From Umbelopsis ramanniana AG (lineage: Eukaryota; Mucoromycota; Umbelopsidomycetes; Umbelopsidales; Umbelopsidaceae), in NCBI RefSeq assembly GCF_025399195.1, contig NW_026252112.1, positions 230,117-294,116 of the forward strand: a stretch of DNA of 64,000 nt. The letters are read 5' to 3'. Positions 22,820 through 33,296 of this stretch are shown piece by piece. A program made the position numbers and the translations under genes. Positions within the stretch are counted from its first letter, which is position 1. Every line of letters begins with the position of its first letter. Under the pieces are notes generated by a model that had not been told where the DNA came from, ran no database searches, and saw nothing but the letters and a program-made list of their open reading frames with translations.

Positions 22820-25105
22820 TTAATAGTTGACAGAGTAAATATGGAAGGAGGTAGCTGTCTTGGACAACTTAGGCTTGCCAGAGCTGGCTGAGAAATGCTT
22901 TCCAGAAGCAGCGTGAGTGATTTGATAGGTAGTTCCCTTAGGATTGTAAGAGATCTTCCATTGAGCAGTAGAGCAAGCAGCAAGAGAAACAGAGCTGCCA
23001 GAGGCGTTAAGGCACTTTCCAGTTTGCGGATGCTTGATGGAATAGTTGGCTCCATCCTGTTGGATAATGAAAACCTCGGACTGAGATTTCTTGCCGTTGG
23101 ACTTGACAGCCAACTCATGAGTTTTGGAGTTGGCAGCAACAACTTGGAGAGAGGTGGTGGTAGTGGGGCTTAGGACAAGGCTGCGACCTTCGGTCAAAGC
23201 ACCACGGACCTTCAAGCTACCAGTCTCAACAACAGGGAAGGTTTGCTTGCCATAGGGGGGAGTGCTCTTAGGATCGGTCAAGCTTTTATAGTAGTTAGTA
23301 AAAGTCTAAATTAGTCTTCCAGTCATGTGTACTCACGCATTGCACATCTCGGTGGGATCCCAGGCGCCGCTGGAGGTTTGAGCGGGCTTGGCAACAGTGG
23401 GAAGAACAGGGATGCTGTAATCAGGGTTCTCGAAGTCGAACACGTTGATCAAGCTGGAGGTGGTGTTACGGCTCCAAGCAGAGATCAAGCCAGCAGGTGC
23501 CTTGTAGGCGCCATTAGCGTTCTTGCCAACCCACTCTTCCAACAAACGAAGAGTAGCGGTATGGTCGGCAACTTCGGTGAAGACGTTTCCACCTCTGCAG
23601 AAGGGACTAACGCAGACGAAAGGAACACGAGGACCATAACCGATAGGAACAGTAGCGCCGTTGAACTTGTCCTTAACCCAGTCGCTCTTGGGAGCTTGGG
23701 GAGGAACAACGTGGTCAAAGTAACCTTAATATGGATTTAATGTTAATATATGGTTATCAAGATCACTCATATTAGCTTGCCATCCATTTAAACTTACCAC
23801 CGCTCTCATCGTAGTTGATAATCAAGGCAGTCTCGTTCCACAAAGGAGAGTTCATGACAGCATTGACGACTTGCTGTTGAAGCCAGGCACCTATATAAAA
23901 CCAAAAAGTTGGGTTAGTAATAGAGCTTACTATGAATGAATTTTTTGTTTTTGTTTTTCATGCTTACCGGCCATGGGGGTGTTGCTGGGATGTTCACTCA
24001 GCTCAGTAGGTCCAACGATGAAGCTGACTTGAGGAAGAGTGCCATTACCGGCATGGTTGTAGAAGTCTTGGAGACCAAGGAAACCGAGACCTTTGCTCTT
24101 TTCGGTACCGGCAGGGAGACCGTTCCAGTAGGAGAACCAAGCCAAAGCGTTATCATCGAAGTTATCTAGATTCAAGTTCTTAGAGAGTATGTCCGCTCAC
24201 AGCTATTACAGCAATAATACATACCGTTGTCTTGGTACACTTGCCAGCTGACACCAGCAGTGGTAAGGTTTTGAGGATAGCTGAAGCGTAGTATTGTTCG
24301 TCAGATGATGCTTTATGAGCCGGTATGATAGAAGTAAAAACTTACGTGTTCCACTTGAGAAGAGGGCTTTCGGTGTTGTCTTCCAATGTGTATCCACCAT
24401 CTGGTAATGCGTTTGGTCAGTACTTTAGTCCGGGTCAATGCTACCACTTTCGGAAAGTCCTACTCACTGCTGTTTGTGCCTGACATCCAGACGACACGGT
24501 TAGGGTTGGTTGGGCCAGTAACAGATTGGAAGTACCTTTTGTTCATCAAATAAAAAAAAAAATTAATCACCATCAAAATTTTACAGAACAGATGATCAGA
24601 AATGTAAAACTTACATATCACCAATGGTGAAGGCTTCGGCAAGAGCGAAGTGGAAAGGAATCTGGGTTCTGTTTTCATAGCCCATAGACATGGGGCTGTT
24701 GCCAGAGGGCCAGTTGTTGTTCAAACCACCGTTCAAGGCGGCGTGGTTTTGGGTCCAGCCATTGCTTCCACCGGCGGTACAACCGGCTCTGTTGCCCTTA
24801 AATTGGAAAGGCAAGAGGTACTTGGTGCCATTCTTGAGATCAGAGCTGTTGGGATCGGGCTGGTAGAAAAGGTTGTTTCCATTAGACTGGATGCCAACAT
24901 TGGGGTCGTTGAAACCACGGACACCGGCCATAGTACCATAGTAGTGATCGAATGAACGGTTCTCTTGCATGAAGTACACGAAGTACTTGATCTTCTCCAA
25001 ACCAGTGGAAGTAGTAGCGTCAACTTTGGCCTTCTTGGCAGCGGGAGCAGCACTAACAACTGAAAGCACAGCTGTAATAGCAGCAGCAATGGTAATGACC
25101 TTCAT
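22820..25105 (-). CDS. Secreted phospholipase C / acid phosphatase-family phosphoesterase, copy 2
   Basis: Paralog of the neighbouring copy 1, same strand, tandem. Eight exons: 24615..25105, 24468..24535, 24346..24400, 24225..24280, 23968..24165, 23798..23890, 23337..23724 and 22820..23282 (603 residues). The signal peptide MKVITIAAAITAVLSVVSAAPA ends in an Ala-rich cleavage site. Catalytic-family motifs are intact: YFMQENRSFDHYYG, NYDESGGYFDHVVPPQ, GPRVPFVCVSPFCRGG, DHTATLRLLEEWVG. The C-terminal ~150 residues form a separate domain with HPQTGKCLNASGSSVSLAAC followed by an STAQW sequence, a QxW-like beta-trefoil hallmark. Many N-glycosylation sequons (NRS, NGT, NTT) fit secretion. Smooth codon use and a close TATA box suggest strong expression. 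Exact substrate cannot be fixed from sequence. Confidence 0.92.
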
Positions 25106-25768
25106 TGTGTAAGGAATGGATTGGGGATAAGTTTTATTGTATACGTTTCACTGCATTATTATATACCGTCTAGGCAATTAGGTTTAATACGACCAAGCTA
25201 CAGACCTTGCAGTGTAACCTGTATTGTAAATGGCTACAGTTACGTAAATATGGTTTTCCTATTGGCCAGTGTAGTGATGATGAAGGCTATGAAATGGGAG
25301 GTGTGGTACAAACGTAAAAGAGGTATAATACCAAATTTCTCCATGGCAAATTCTCGGACCCCTATTGGTAGACAAGTCTGCCGAGTACAGATCTTGACGG
25401 GCATTAAACTGCCGGCTCCGAAATTGAACGATCCATGAGCAAACGACGAAGCAAATCCCAGCTTCTGCGAAACGTGGAAGTCTATGTGAACTTTGTTTTG
25501 TTTCATCTTACTCTATCCCCGTCGATGCGGCATTTGCTATCCATGTCAATCGCGGTGGATACCCAAACAAAGGTAAATTAACGCTTTGTATGCCACGATT
25601 TAGGCCCATTTCTCCCAGCGCAACTGCTACACATAGCATTTGCTGACAGTATGCCCTATCTCTTAATCCATGTAAATGCACGATACCTAACATATTATGA
25701 TATTATAATATTTTATTGCCTATTTGAGCAAGGAAAATGCTGTGACCATCGAGCCAACGGTCCACAGT
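25106..25768. other. Intergenic region between phosphoesterase copy 2 and alpha-glucosidase
   Basis: About 660 bp holding the promoter of copy 2 (TATA element near 25160) and the 3' flank of the alpha-glucosidase. No gene is supported in it. Confidence 0.5.
25158..25165 (-). promoter_or_regulatory. TATA box of phosphoesterase copy 2
   Basis: Minus-strand TATATAAT about 53 bp upstream of the ATG at 25105, matching the spacing seen at the other secreted-protein genes in this window. Confidence 0.6.
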
Positions 25769-28700
25769 TTAATGGAACTCAACTGAGAAAGGTTTGGTGA
25801 GGTCGATCTTGAACCCTTGAGCAACATATGCGCCAGTAGTAGAATCCTTGCGGACACTGTAGGATTTACCGTTGACTTTAACAGACTTGTAAGAGCTTCC
25901 TAGAACAGCGATCTTCTCTAGTTTGGTCTGCTCGTGGTAGTGGAACTTTCCGCTAGCTGAGAGCTTGCCCTTTGCGAACTTGAAATCAATATCTGAGGTC
26001 TTTGGTTGTTCAATGGAATGACCATCATCAATATACAATCGTCCGCTGGCCTTTCCAGAATTGTCGAGAGCAACAAGGAGTTCGTAAGGTGTAGCATATG
26101 TAGCATCAATAGTCATCTTGGGAGCCTTCAAAGGCAGAATAGCGCCACCACGAACGTGGAGAGGAATGTGGGTGAGAGGAGCCTCAATGGTCTTGGAGGT
26201 GGGTCCGTTAACAGGCTTTCCGTTGTACCAGTCATACCAAACACCGGTAGGGAACTTAGCATGGATTGAGGTTGCGTTCTCAACAACGATGGGAGACACA
26301 AGCACAGAGTCACCAATCAAGAATTGAACATCCTCAGCCAAAAATCTATCATCCTTGGGGTATTCGAAAATAAGAGGGCGCCAGACACCAGTACCAACAG
26401 TGTTGGCTTCTTCAAACAAGGTATACAAGTAAGGCATCATGGCATAGCGAGCAGCCAAAGCAAGTCTAGTAGCTTCAGCAACTTCAGGCCATCTGTAAGG
26501 TTCTTGCGAGATTTGACCGATACCGTTGTGGTTACGAGCTTAACAAGAAACAGGACAAAAAAAGTCAATACAAAATTCCATACTACTCACTCCATGAGTA
26601 ATGGTACTTACCGAATGGATACAAAGATCCAAGCGCTTGCCATCTGGCGCAAAGCTGCATGTTGGTATCACCATTGAAGCCGCAAATATCAGAGCCGGAG
26701 AAAGCAATACCCATCTGCTGCATCTGCAGTACAGCAGCAATGGAAACCTTAAGATAGTTCCACTGGGAGTAATTGTCTCCAGTCCTGCATATAGAATATT
26801 AGTCAGTGTGAAAATTGCATTTTTCTCTTACTGATCGCTTACGTACCAGTGACCGGCGTTCTTTCCTGTTCCAGGGAATTGTGAACGGGTAAGCAAGAAT
26901 ACACGCTCTCCAGGGCGGTACTTTTGGATAGCCTGTATGAAAAAAATTGTCAATGGATGGTCTTGGCGAACTGAATAGCGCGTTCATATCATACATACAT
27001 TGTTGGTAATATGGGACTCAGCATGGCCGTAAAGGTTGTGAACATCATAGTGAGGAACTTTACCGTAGTGAAGAGCAGTAGTAGGAGCAGTCTTTTCACT
27101 AAGGTTTCCAGCACCATTGTTAATGACATAAGGAGGATAGAGCAAGTTTCTGGAGTCTCCAGGAACACCAGTGCCGAGTGCATTAAGGTTAGCTTCCCAC
27201 TCAGCGTGAAGTTTAACATAATCGTCTGCAGGCAAGTTCCACCAGAATTCAGGAGATTCGTTTCGTTTGCCGGTACCGCAGGAGCCCAAGCAGAAAGATG
27301 AAGGTTCGTTCATATCGATCCATACCTGTCATAATTTTAGTTAATAAGAAGTTAGGGCTCGATAAATTGGCGGGATATTGCACTTACACCATCCAACTCA
27401 ATGGACTTCATGAAAGTATCGACTTCGTAGTCCCAGTACTTCAAAGAGAGGTCAGTAAATTATGTAAATAGAGAATAACAACATGACATGGGATTCCTTA
27501 CTTTTTGGACATTAGGATGCCACCAATCAGGGAATGCAGTGTAGCCTGGCCAAACCTGTCCCTCTAATTTACAAAATTATCATGTAGGTTAGAGTCACGC
27601 ATTTTTTTTTGTTTCCTTTTACAATTCACGACACTTACGAAGCTCAGTCTTGTAGTCATTCAATTTCATGAATACGTCCAAATTGTGACCTCTGCTATAT
27701 GGCTCATAACTGGTGTTGGTAGAGATGGCAGGATCAATCATGACAACATAGCGTTGCTTGCGGCTATGAAGCTTGCTTGTAAGTGCCTTAACCTTGGAAA
27801 TAGGGAAATTGATAGGGTCAAAGGTGAAATCCTTTGTGCGATCCATATAATCTATGAAAGAGAAAATCAATTACACCATCAAGACACAGCATTATATCAT
27901 AGCATACGGGACTTACCAATATCAGTCCACATGGTTTCAAGAGGAATTTTGTTATCACGGTAAGCTTCAACAACACCATCAACCTCAGAGATGTTATGAT
28001 AACCATAACGACATTGGTGCCAACCCAACATCCATTGTGCAGGCATAATGGACTTGCCAACCAAATCAGTGTAGGAGGAAACAACAGCGTTGGGAGTGGC
28101 AGGTTCAGGGACGAAGAAGTAAAAGTCAAGAACACCTCCAATGACCTTGTATGTGATTCTTCCAGTCATGGTGAAGATGTCCATTCCGTGAGCGTTCAAC
28201 AAAAGGTTACCATGAGCTTTTCCGTCACGGATTTCAGTGTAGGCAGGATGACTTCCGTATTGATTTTGGTAGAAAGGATCAGCAACATCTCTTGCCCACA
28301 AGGTAGTGACGTTGGCATGGTTGTTGCGACGGTAAGCACCAGTTACTTCACCAAAGCCATACAAGTTGGCGTTGTCTGGAACCTTGGTGGTCAATTCGAG
28401 ATATTGATCTTCGAAAACAAGAGGCTGGCCAGTGGTATCAAAGAGGACCTCCTTGTCGGAATTACGAGTGACCTTGAAGGAAAATGGCTTGTCGGTATAG
28501 TGGAAAGAATAGTTGGGGTGAGAGGCAGCCTTTTTTGTCTTGGGTCGAACGAGACCAAGGGGTGAATCAGGAACCAAGTATTGTTTTCCGGCAGTGTCAG
28601 CAATACGAACGTGAAGTCTGTCACTAGTCTCGTATTCAACGTCAACACTTAATTTGCTGATGGTCTTGCCATAAAAGTCTTTCTTGCCATCATTTAGGAC

Positions 28701-28944
28701 TAAAGGAAGGTGCAAACCAGTCTTGGTTTTCTGAGCATGACCATTGACGCGATATCCGGCAGCATGATGGCTGACAGATGAATCTACGACAATACCTGTT
28801 TGAAAAAGCGTAAGAATGCCGGGTACATTGATCAACGCCACCCTTTCATTAATAGAAATTACCAGGAGCGGCAGCTGGTAGTTCAGCTTGAACGACTGTG
28901 AAGGAAAGGAGTATGGCTACCAGAATGGAGCTATACTTGGCCAT
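25769..28944 (-). CDS. Secreted GH31 alpha-glucosidase
   Basis: Extracellular glycoside hydrolase family 31 enzyme releasing glucose from the non-reducing ends of maltose and starch fragments. Nine exons: 28863..28944, 27917..28795, 27639..27851, 27502..27563, 27388..27438, 26999..27325, 26847..26932, 26612..26784 and 25769..26538 (880 residues). The signal peptide is MAKYSSILVAILLSFTVVQA. The catalytic nucleophile is the Asp of WIDMNEPSSF and the acid/base is the Asp of GHWTGDN (that motif is created across an intron). Other GH31 landmarks are NLYGFGEV, QWMLGWHQCRYGY, PLETMWTDIDYMD, RYVVMIDPA, FSGSDICGF, PYLYTLFEEA and PLHVRGGAILPL. Domain order is N-terminal beta-sandwich, (beta/alpha)8 barrel, C-terminal sandwiches. 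Residues around the sugar site match alpha-glucosidases rather than alpha-xylosidases, by impression only. Confidence 0.95.
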
Positions 28945-29919
28945 TTTGGAGAGCGGTAGGTAGGATAAACTTTCTCGGAATGAGGGAGGTATGCTTTATA
29001 TACCAGCGCTGCAGGCTAACCAGCTAAGCACATCTGGGGGAGATATTGTTATTTTCTAAATGTAACCCAAGTTGCTCCTTTTGGGAAGGAGAGCGGATGG
29101 TACAAGATTCCGCCTGTACCCGCTACAGTGCATTTCGACCCTAGGTATGGCTTTCTACAATACCTTTATGCTAAAAGAAAAGTAATAGTCGAAATCAAGA
29201 GATGACGAGATTACAGAATTAGAAATAAATATCAATTAAATGACTGTTGCAAAACTTTTTGTTTCTCTTGACAGCTTCCAGGAGTATCCTTCTCTCCTCC
29301 CGCCTGGGAAAATATGGGGTACCCACATGGGAATTCCGCGGCCCCGCTTGCATCTGCGTCCGCTTTTCGGGCATGCAGCCTTTCCCCAGATTCTGCCTCC
29401 GTATTTTACCAAGCTGAATCAATGTCGTCGGTATTTCATACCGCCTCTAGTATATGCACAATATTGTGCTGTGACGTCGCATCAGCAAGCTTTCCGCGCG
29501 TTCCAAGAGGCTTGCACTAGCGTGAGTGTTATTAGTTACCCGTTTCCCAAGTACAACAAGTTCGCTTTTGGTCAGTTTGTTACGCGCAGTAAACACAGGT
29601 TAACAACGGAAAGCCATGAAGTAATATCGGTACTCCAAAAGATCAGCAAAGATAATTAGCTGTGCAACGTTCACCCCAAAAACCAAACGTTTTTCTTCCA
29701 GCGAAGTTTACACAGAGCAGCCATTGAATTATTATGGTTTCCCCACACACCGAGTGATATTGTTGCAGCAAGAAAGGATTTTTTGGGATTGCTTTTAGTA
29801 AACACTTGTGAAGTAGAAAGGCTATGCTTCGAAATGGCAAGTGCTGACATTGTTACGGACGTAGTTCGGTCCACCATTATAACGTGAGTAAAAAAATAAA
29901 GACACAGAAAAAGGCACTT
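28945..29919. other. Intergenic region upstream of alpha-glucosidase
   Basis: About 975 bp containing the alpha-glucosidase promoter and the 3' flank of PDH kinase. The stretch 29270-29480 is clearly richer in G and C than its surroundings, and a 139-codon ATG-initiated frame crosses it on the plus strand (29240..29659), but its composition is not convincing as protein and no domain is recognised. Confidence 0.45.
28995..29002 (-). promoter_or_regulatory. TATA box of alpha-glucosidase
   Basis: Minus-strand TATATAAA about 51 bp upstream of the ATG at 28944. Confidence 0.6.
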
Positions 29920-31947
29920 TTACATTAATGGTTCGTCGCTATTTGAAAGGCGGTTGAGATGAAGATAGACATCCGTTCCATATCTGATTATTAAGCCAGG
30001 TCAGTATTGATGGACGCACATGAATGAGTGCTTAGAACTTTCACTTACCCTTCCATTGAAATCAGCTTCAAATCGCCTCCAAAATAACGGGCATACTAAG
30101 TAATGAGGCGCCATCAGTAAAGTTTGAGAGTACGAATTACAAGAGTTAGTGCAAATCACTCACAAGTCTGGATATGGGTAGTCCATAGCCAAAACCAGCC
30201 ATGGGAGCTTTAAAGTCTGACTTGTTAAATTCTGGTTCCAGAGCTTGTACTTCAGCGGTTGTGTACTGTACCATGCCATCACATTAGCTTTTTGCTCATC
30301 AACGTGGGATGGGAGAAACATGGTGAACCTACCATATACGTCCAAACCAGCGGAATGCCTGATCTTGGTATACCTCCACCTTCGTCTGACACTTTAATGG
30401 TAATATCCTAGCACAGAACGATAGAATTGTTAATATCCATCCAAGCATAAGCAGCGAATTCTCTACAGCATGCTTTGCCAAGTTACCTCTTTGCCCTGTG
30501 CTACGATGATCTTGACAGGCGGAAATTCACCTTCATATTCGTCGCCGTAGGTTTCCACAACAGCTCGAAGCGAGTTCTTCAGAAGCTCAAAGAGCATATG
30601 GCTCAGATGTGATGGCACATACATAAACTCTACCACTTCGGGACAATGAAGATGCACTTCAGGCGCTTTAAACAGCCCATAGTAATCTTCGCATATGAAC
30701 CGAGCATTCTCTATAGCTTCTTGAGCGATTTCAGCAATGTTGGTTTTCGTACAGATGACGCCTACATAATCTTTCCGCGGTGGACCTCTAAATAATGCTG
30801 AATGTTGACCTGCATAATAGAAGAAAAGTTAAAACAAGGCTGGTAAATATTGGGTAACTATGCATAGAAATGCAGACTGACCTATGAGCATTCGAATGCC
30901 GATGCGGGACATGTAAAAGCGATCTAAGAAAGATTGGACGTCGGTATCAATCAAAGCCGATTGTCTAAATTTTTTATACTCCACAATGCCTTGAGCTGAC
31001 AAGGGTTGAAATAAGGAGGTGAGCGATGGTAGTCTTAAGTGGTGCATATACATGTGTACACTACTTACCAACTGTCGTCACAACAGGGTCGTGCCTTCGC
31101 TTAATGGCTTCAATGCGCTTTACAAATTGTTCGTTATAACGCAAAACTTCTGGAGGCCAATCAAATTCGCCAACATCCTTAAAGTAATACCTTTACACCA
31201 AAGGTTTTCGAACATAGATGAGCATCATGTGATGTCTGCAGGTTAATGGAATTCAGATCTATGAACATACCGGTGGCCAACTGGAACATTGGGCTTAACC
31301 GCGAGTCCTCCATTTTGTTCTAGCATTGCCAAGTTCGGCTGATTATGTGGTAAATGATTGGCATTGCCTCCTGCTGTGGATTGTTTCAACTGGTTCTTCA
31401 CTGAAGATGATAGTTCCGGGGGCGGCATTTCAATCAGTTCCTAAAAGGAGCAACATATGAAAAAGTGTGAGAATGTCAATGAAGTATCGATGGGATCATT
31501 GTAAAATGATCTCATACCTGAAATGATTGCGCATACCAATTCTTGACCTTCACAATGGATGGCATTTGGCTCAAGTTGTTAGGAAGTTCTTCAAGTTCTT
31601 TTACTCGATGTGCAAGTCGAATCGGAAGTTCCTCTTCATTGATAAAATATATGTCGCAACGGTTAGTCCCATGATACCTTCAAAATATAGCGATGACGGG
31701 AAATTGATCAACAGCGTATAGTAAACCCATACATACCATGTATAAATTGACCAGCCTTCAGAAGAGTACCCTGCGATGGTTTTTGACCTGACATGGACAG
31801 ATCGGATCAATGGCACGTAACGTTACCGATCTGACCAAAGTTGTAACTCTTACCAAACATGACCATTTGCCTCAGTGAGACTCCAGTCTGTGGAAACTTT
31901 GCATAGTGCTTGATTTTCTCATATAGTTGAGGAGTTATTTTAAACAT
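29920..31947 (-). CDS. PKP1: Pyruvate dehydrogenase kinase (mitochondrial GHKL protein kinase)
   Basis: Mitochondrial kinase that phosphorylates and inactivates the pyruvate dehydrogenase E1-alpha subunit. Eleven exons: 31854..31947, 31737..31787, 31518..31633, 31271..31440, 31069..31190, 30882..30995, 30487..30809, 30333..30407, 30164..30265, 30049..30095 and 29920..29983 (425 residues). The N-terminal helical domain shows KFPQTGVSLRQMVMFG, GTLLKAGQFI, ELPIRLAHRVKELEELP and FLDRFYMSRIGIRMLIGQH, which fits PDK rather than branched-chain kinase. ATP-binding boxes are HMLFELLKNSLRAVVE (N-box), VSDEGGGIP (G1) and GFGYGLPISRLYARYFGG (G2). An insert of about 40 residues, rich in Asn, Gly and Pro, follows the MPPPEL segment, a fungal-type variation. 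No strong cleavable presequence is visible before MFKITPQLYEKI; start at 31947 is the first ATG. Confidence 0.93.
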
Positions 31948-32112
31948 TTATGTTTAATGAGAGGGGAGGAAACACCTCTGATCGGGTTGCGGGGTAAAGC
32001 GGAAGCTGTAGACTGCTTGAAGCGGTGGGGGTCGAGTGTGTCACATGAAATACGGACCGAGTAATAGCGGAAAGTCTGACATCAAGCAAGCCAAACCCGT
32101 TCATTAAATCTT

Positions 32113-33147
32113 TTATTGCCATAGTAAGCCTTTCGTTATCTTGTCAATACTGTGAACTTCCTTAACGTCTCCTTCATCCAAGCTTCTAATTACAGGTGTT
32201 TGCTTCAATTTATGGATCAGCCTTTCCGCTAAAACGTTAGCACTAGTCAGTCAATCAGTTTCATTTTCAACGTCACAAATATCGACGTGCTTACTCAATA
32301 CTCGCGTGCGATTGATCTCTTCGTAAAGTTCATCATCTTTATCCATATGTTCTATGGACAATACATCAAGTTGGCTGATATCATTGTACAAATTCTTTAA
32401 GCGTTGGCGTTAGCATTTCAAACCTCGTATTATCCACGCATGAATAAATTTTGTCTTACTGTATATTGCCTCAACTTCCTTTTTGCCTCCAAATAAATGT
32501 GAATCTTTCGCTCGAGAATCTTTCTAATCTCTACGTACCTAAAAATTAAATTAAGGTATACAGAGTTATTCACCTGGATATATTGTATTAATCCTAACCA
32601 TCTTTTGTTTACCGGCGCAGCTTGATGATATCACGATTTGAGTCACCACTATTATCATGCCATGGAGAGGGATACGATGTTATCCAGCTAATATGCTTCA
32701 ATTAATGAAATCTGTACATAAAACCATAAATTTTGAAAATAAAAATTCGTACGCAATGGGATCATCCACGTCAAATGGCATCATCTTCTCCAGCCGTGTT
32801 GACTTTGGCCGAGCTTGTTGTAACCGATCATATTCCATCGACTCTATAAGCTTTCGAACCGCTTGCGGTGGATATGCTTTTTGCGTTCGAGATTTAATGT
32901 CCACATTCACTTCCCATCAATAAAGGTTAGTTTCGCCACGTCCAAAGGCATATGACACTGCACGAAATGTTGCATTACAATTTGATATAGCAGCTTCAAC
33001 TACAGATTGAGGAACGGAGTCAACTTCTTGCTTGTGGAGATTCCAGAATCGTTGAGGTAACTTGAATGGTGTCTCATATATGCTAATTAACCTGTTCAGT
33101 AATTCCTTGTTCTTCTGAAAACCTGTCAGCTCTGCCTCTACGCTCAT
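32113..33147 (-). CDS. Kinetochore Fta4/Nkp1-like candidate
   Basis: Six exons: 32979..33147, 32753..32909, 32613..32687, 32460..32538, 32295..32394 and 32113..32228, coding for 231 residues. The order of elements resembles the Fta4 (Nkp1) inner-kinetochore family: an N-terminal helix [20 protein letters not shown] followed by RFW, a helix [18 protein letters not shown], Tyr-Pro then [16 protein letters not shown], a DVDDP/Trp region, and a long coiled coil [20 protein letters not shown] with [13 protein letters not shown] and a final helix INRTRVLTERLIHKL. No invariant motif proves it, so the family assignment is inference; the gene model itself is better supported. The first intron removes an in-frame TGA and has a CTAAC branch site. 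It is head-to-head with RAT1, 149 bp between start codons. Confidence 0.6.
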
Positions 33148-33296
33148 AAGGTCCAGTCAAGACAAGAACCGCAATGCACAGACTGCCTGAAAGTGCGAGA
33201 GATTAAATCACGTGCTGGGACTGCTGCCATAAACCGTGAAGTAGTCCATTTTTTGCAGATCTACTGCCAGTACTTTAACCTTTCTACAATTCAGTC
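33148..33296. promoter_or_regulatory. Putative bidirectional promoter (Fta4-like gene / RAT1)
   Basis: Only 149 bp separate the two divergent start codons (33147 minus, 33297 plus), so core promoter elements and both leaders must share this space. No TATA box is obvious. Confidence 0.5.

Noticed and set aside
31940-32122. 60-codon minus-strand frame between Fta4-like gene and PDH kinase
   Set aside because: Overlaps the PDH kinase start in another frame and lies in its leader; at most an upstream ORF.
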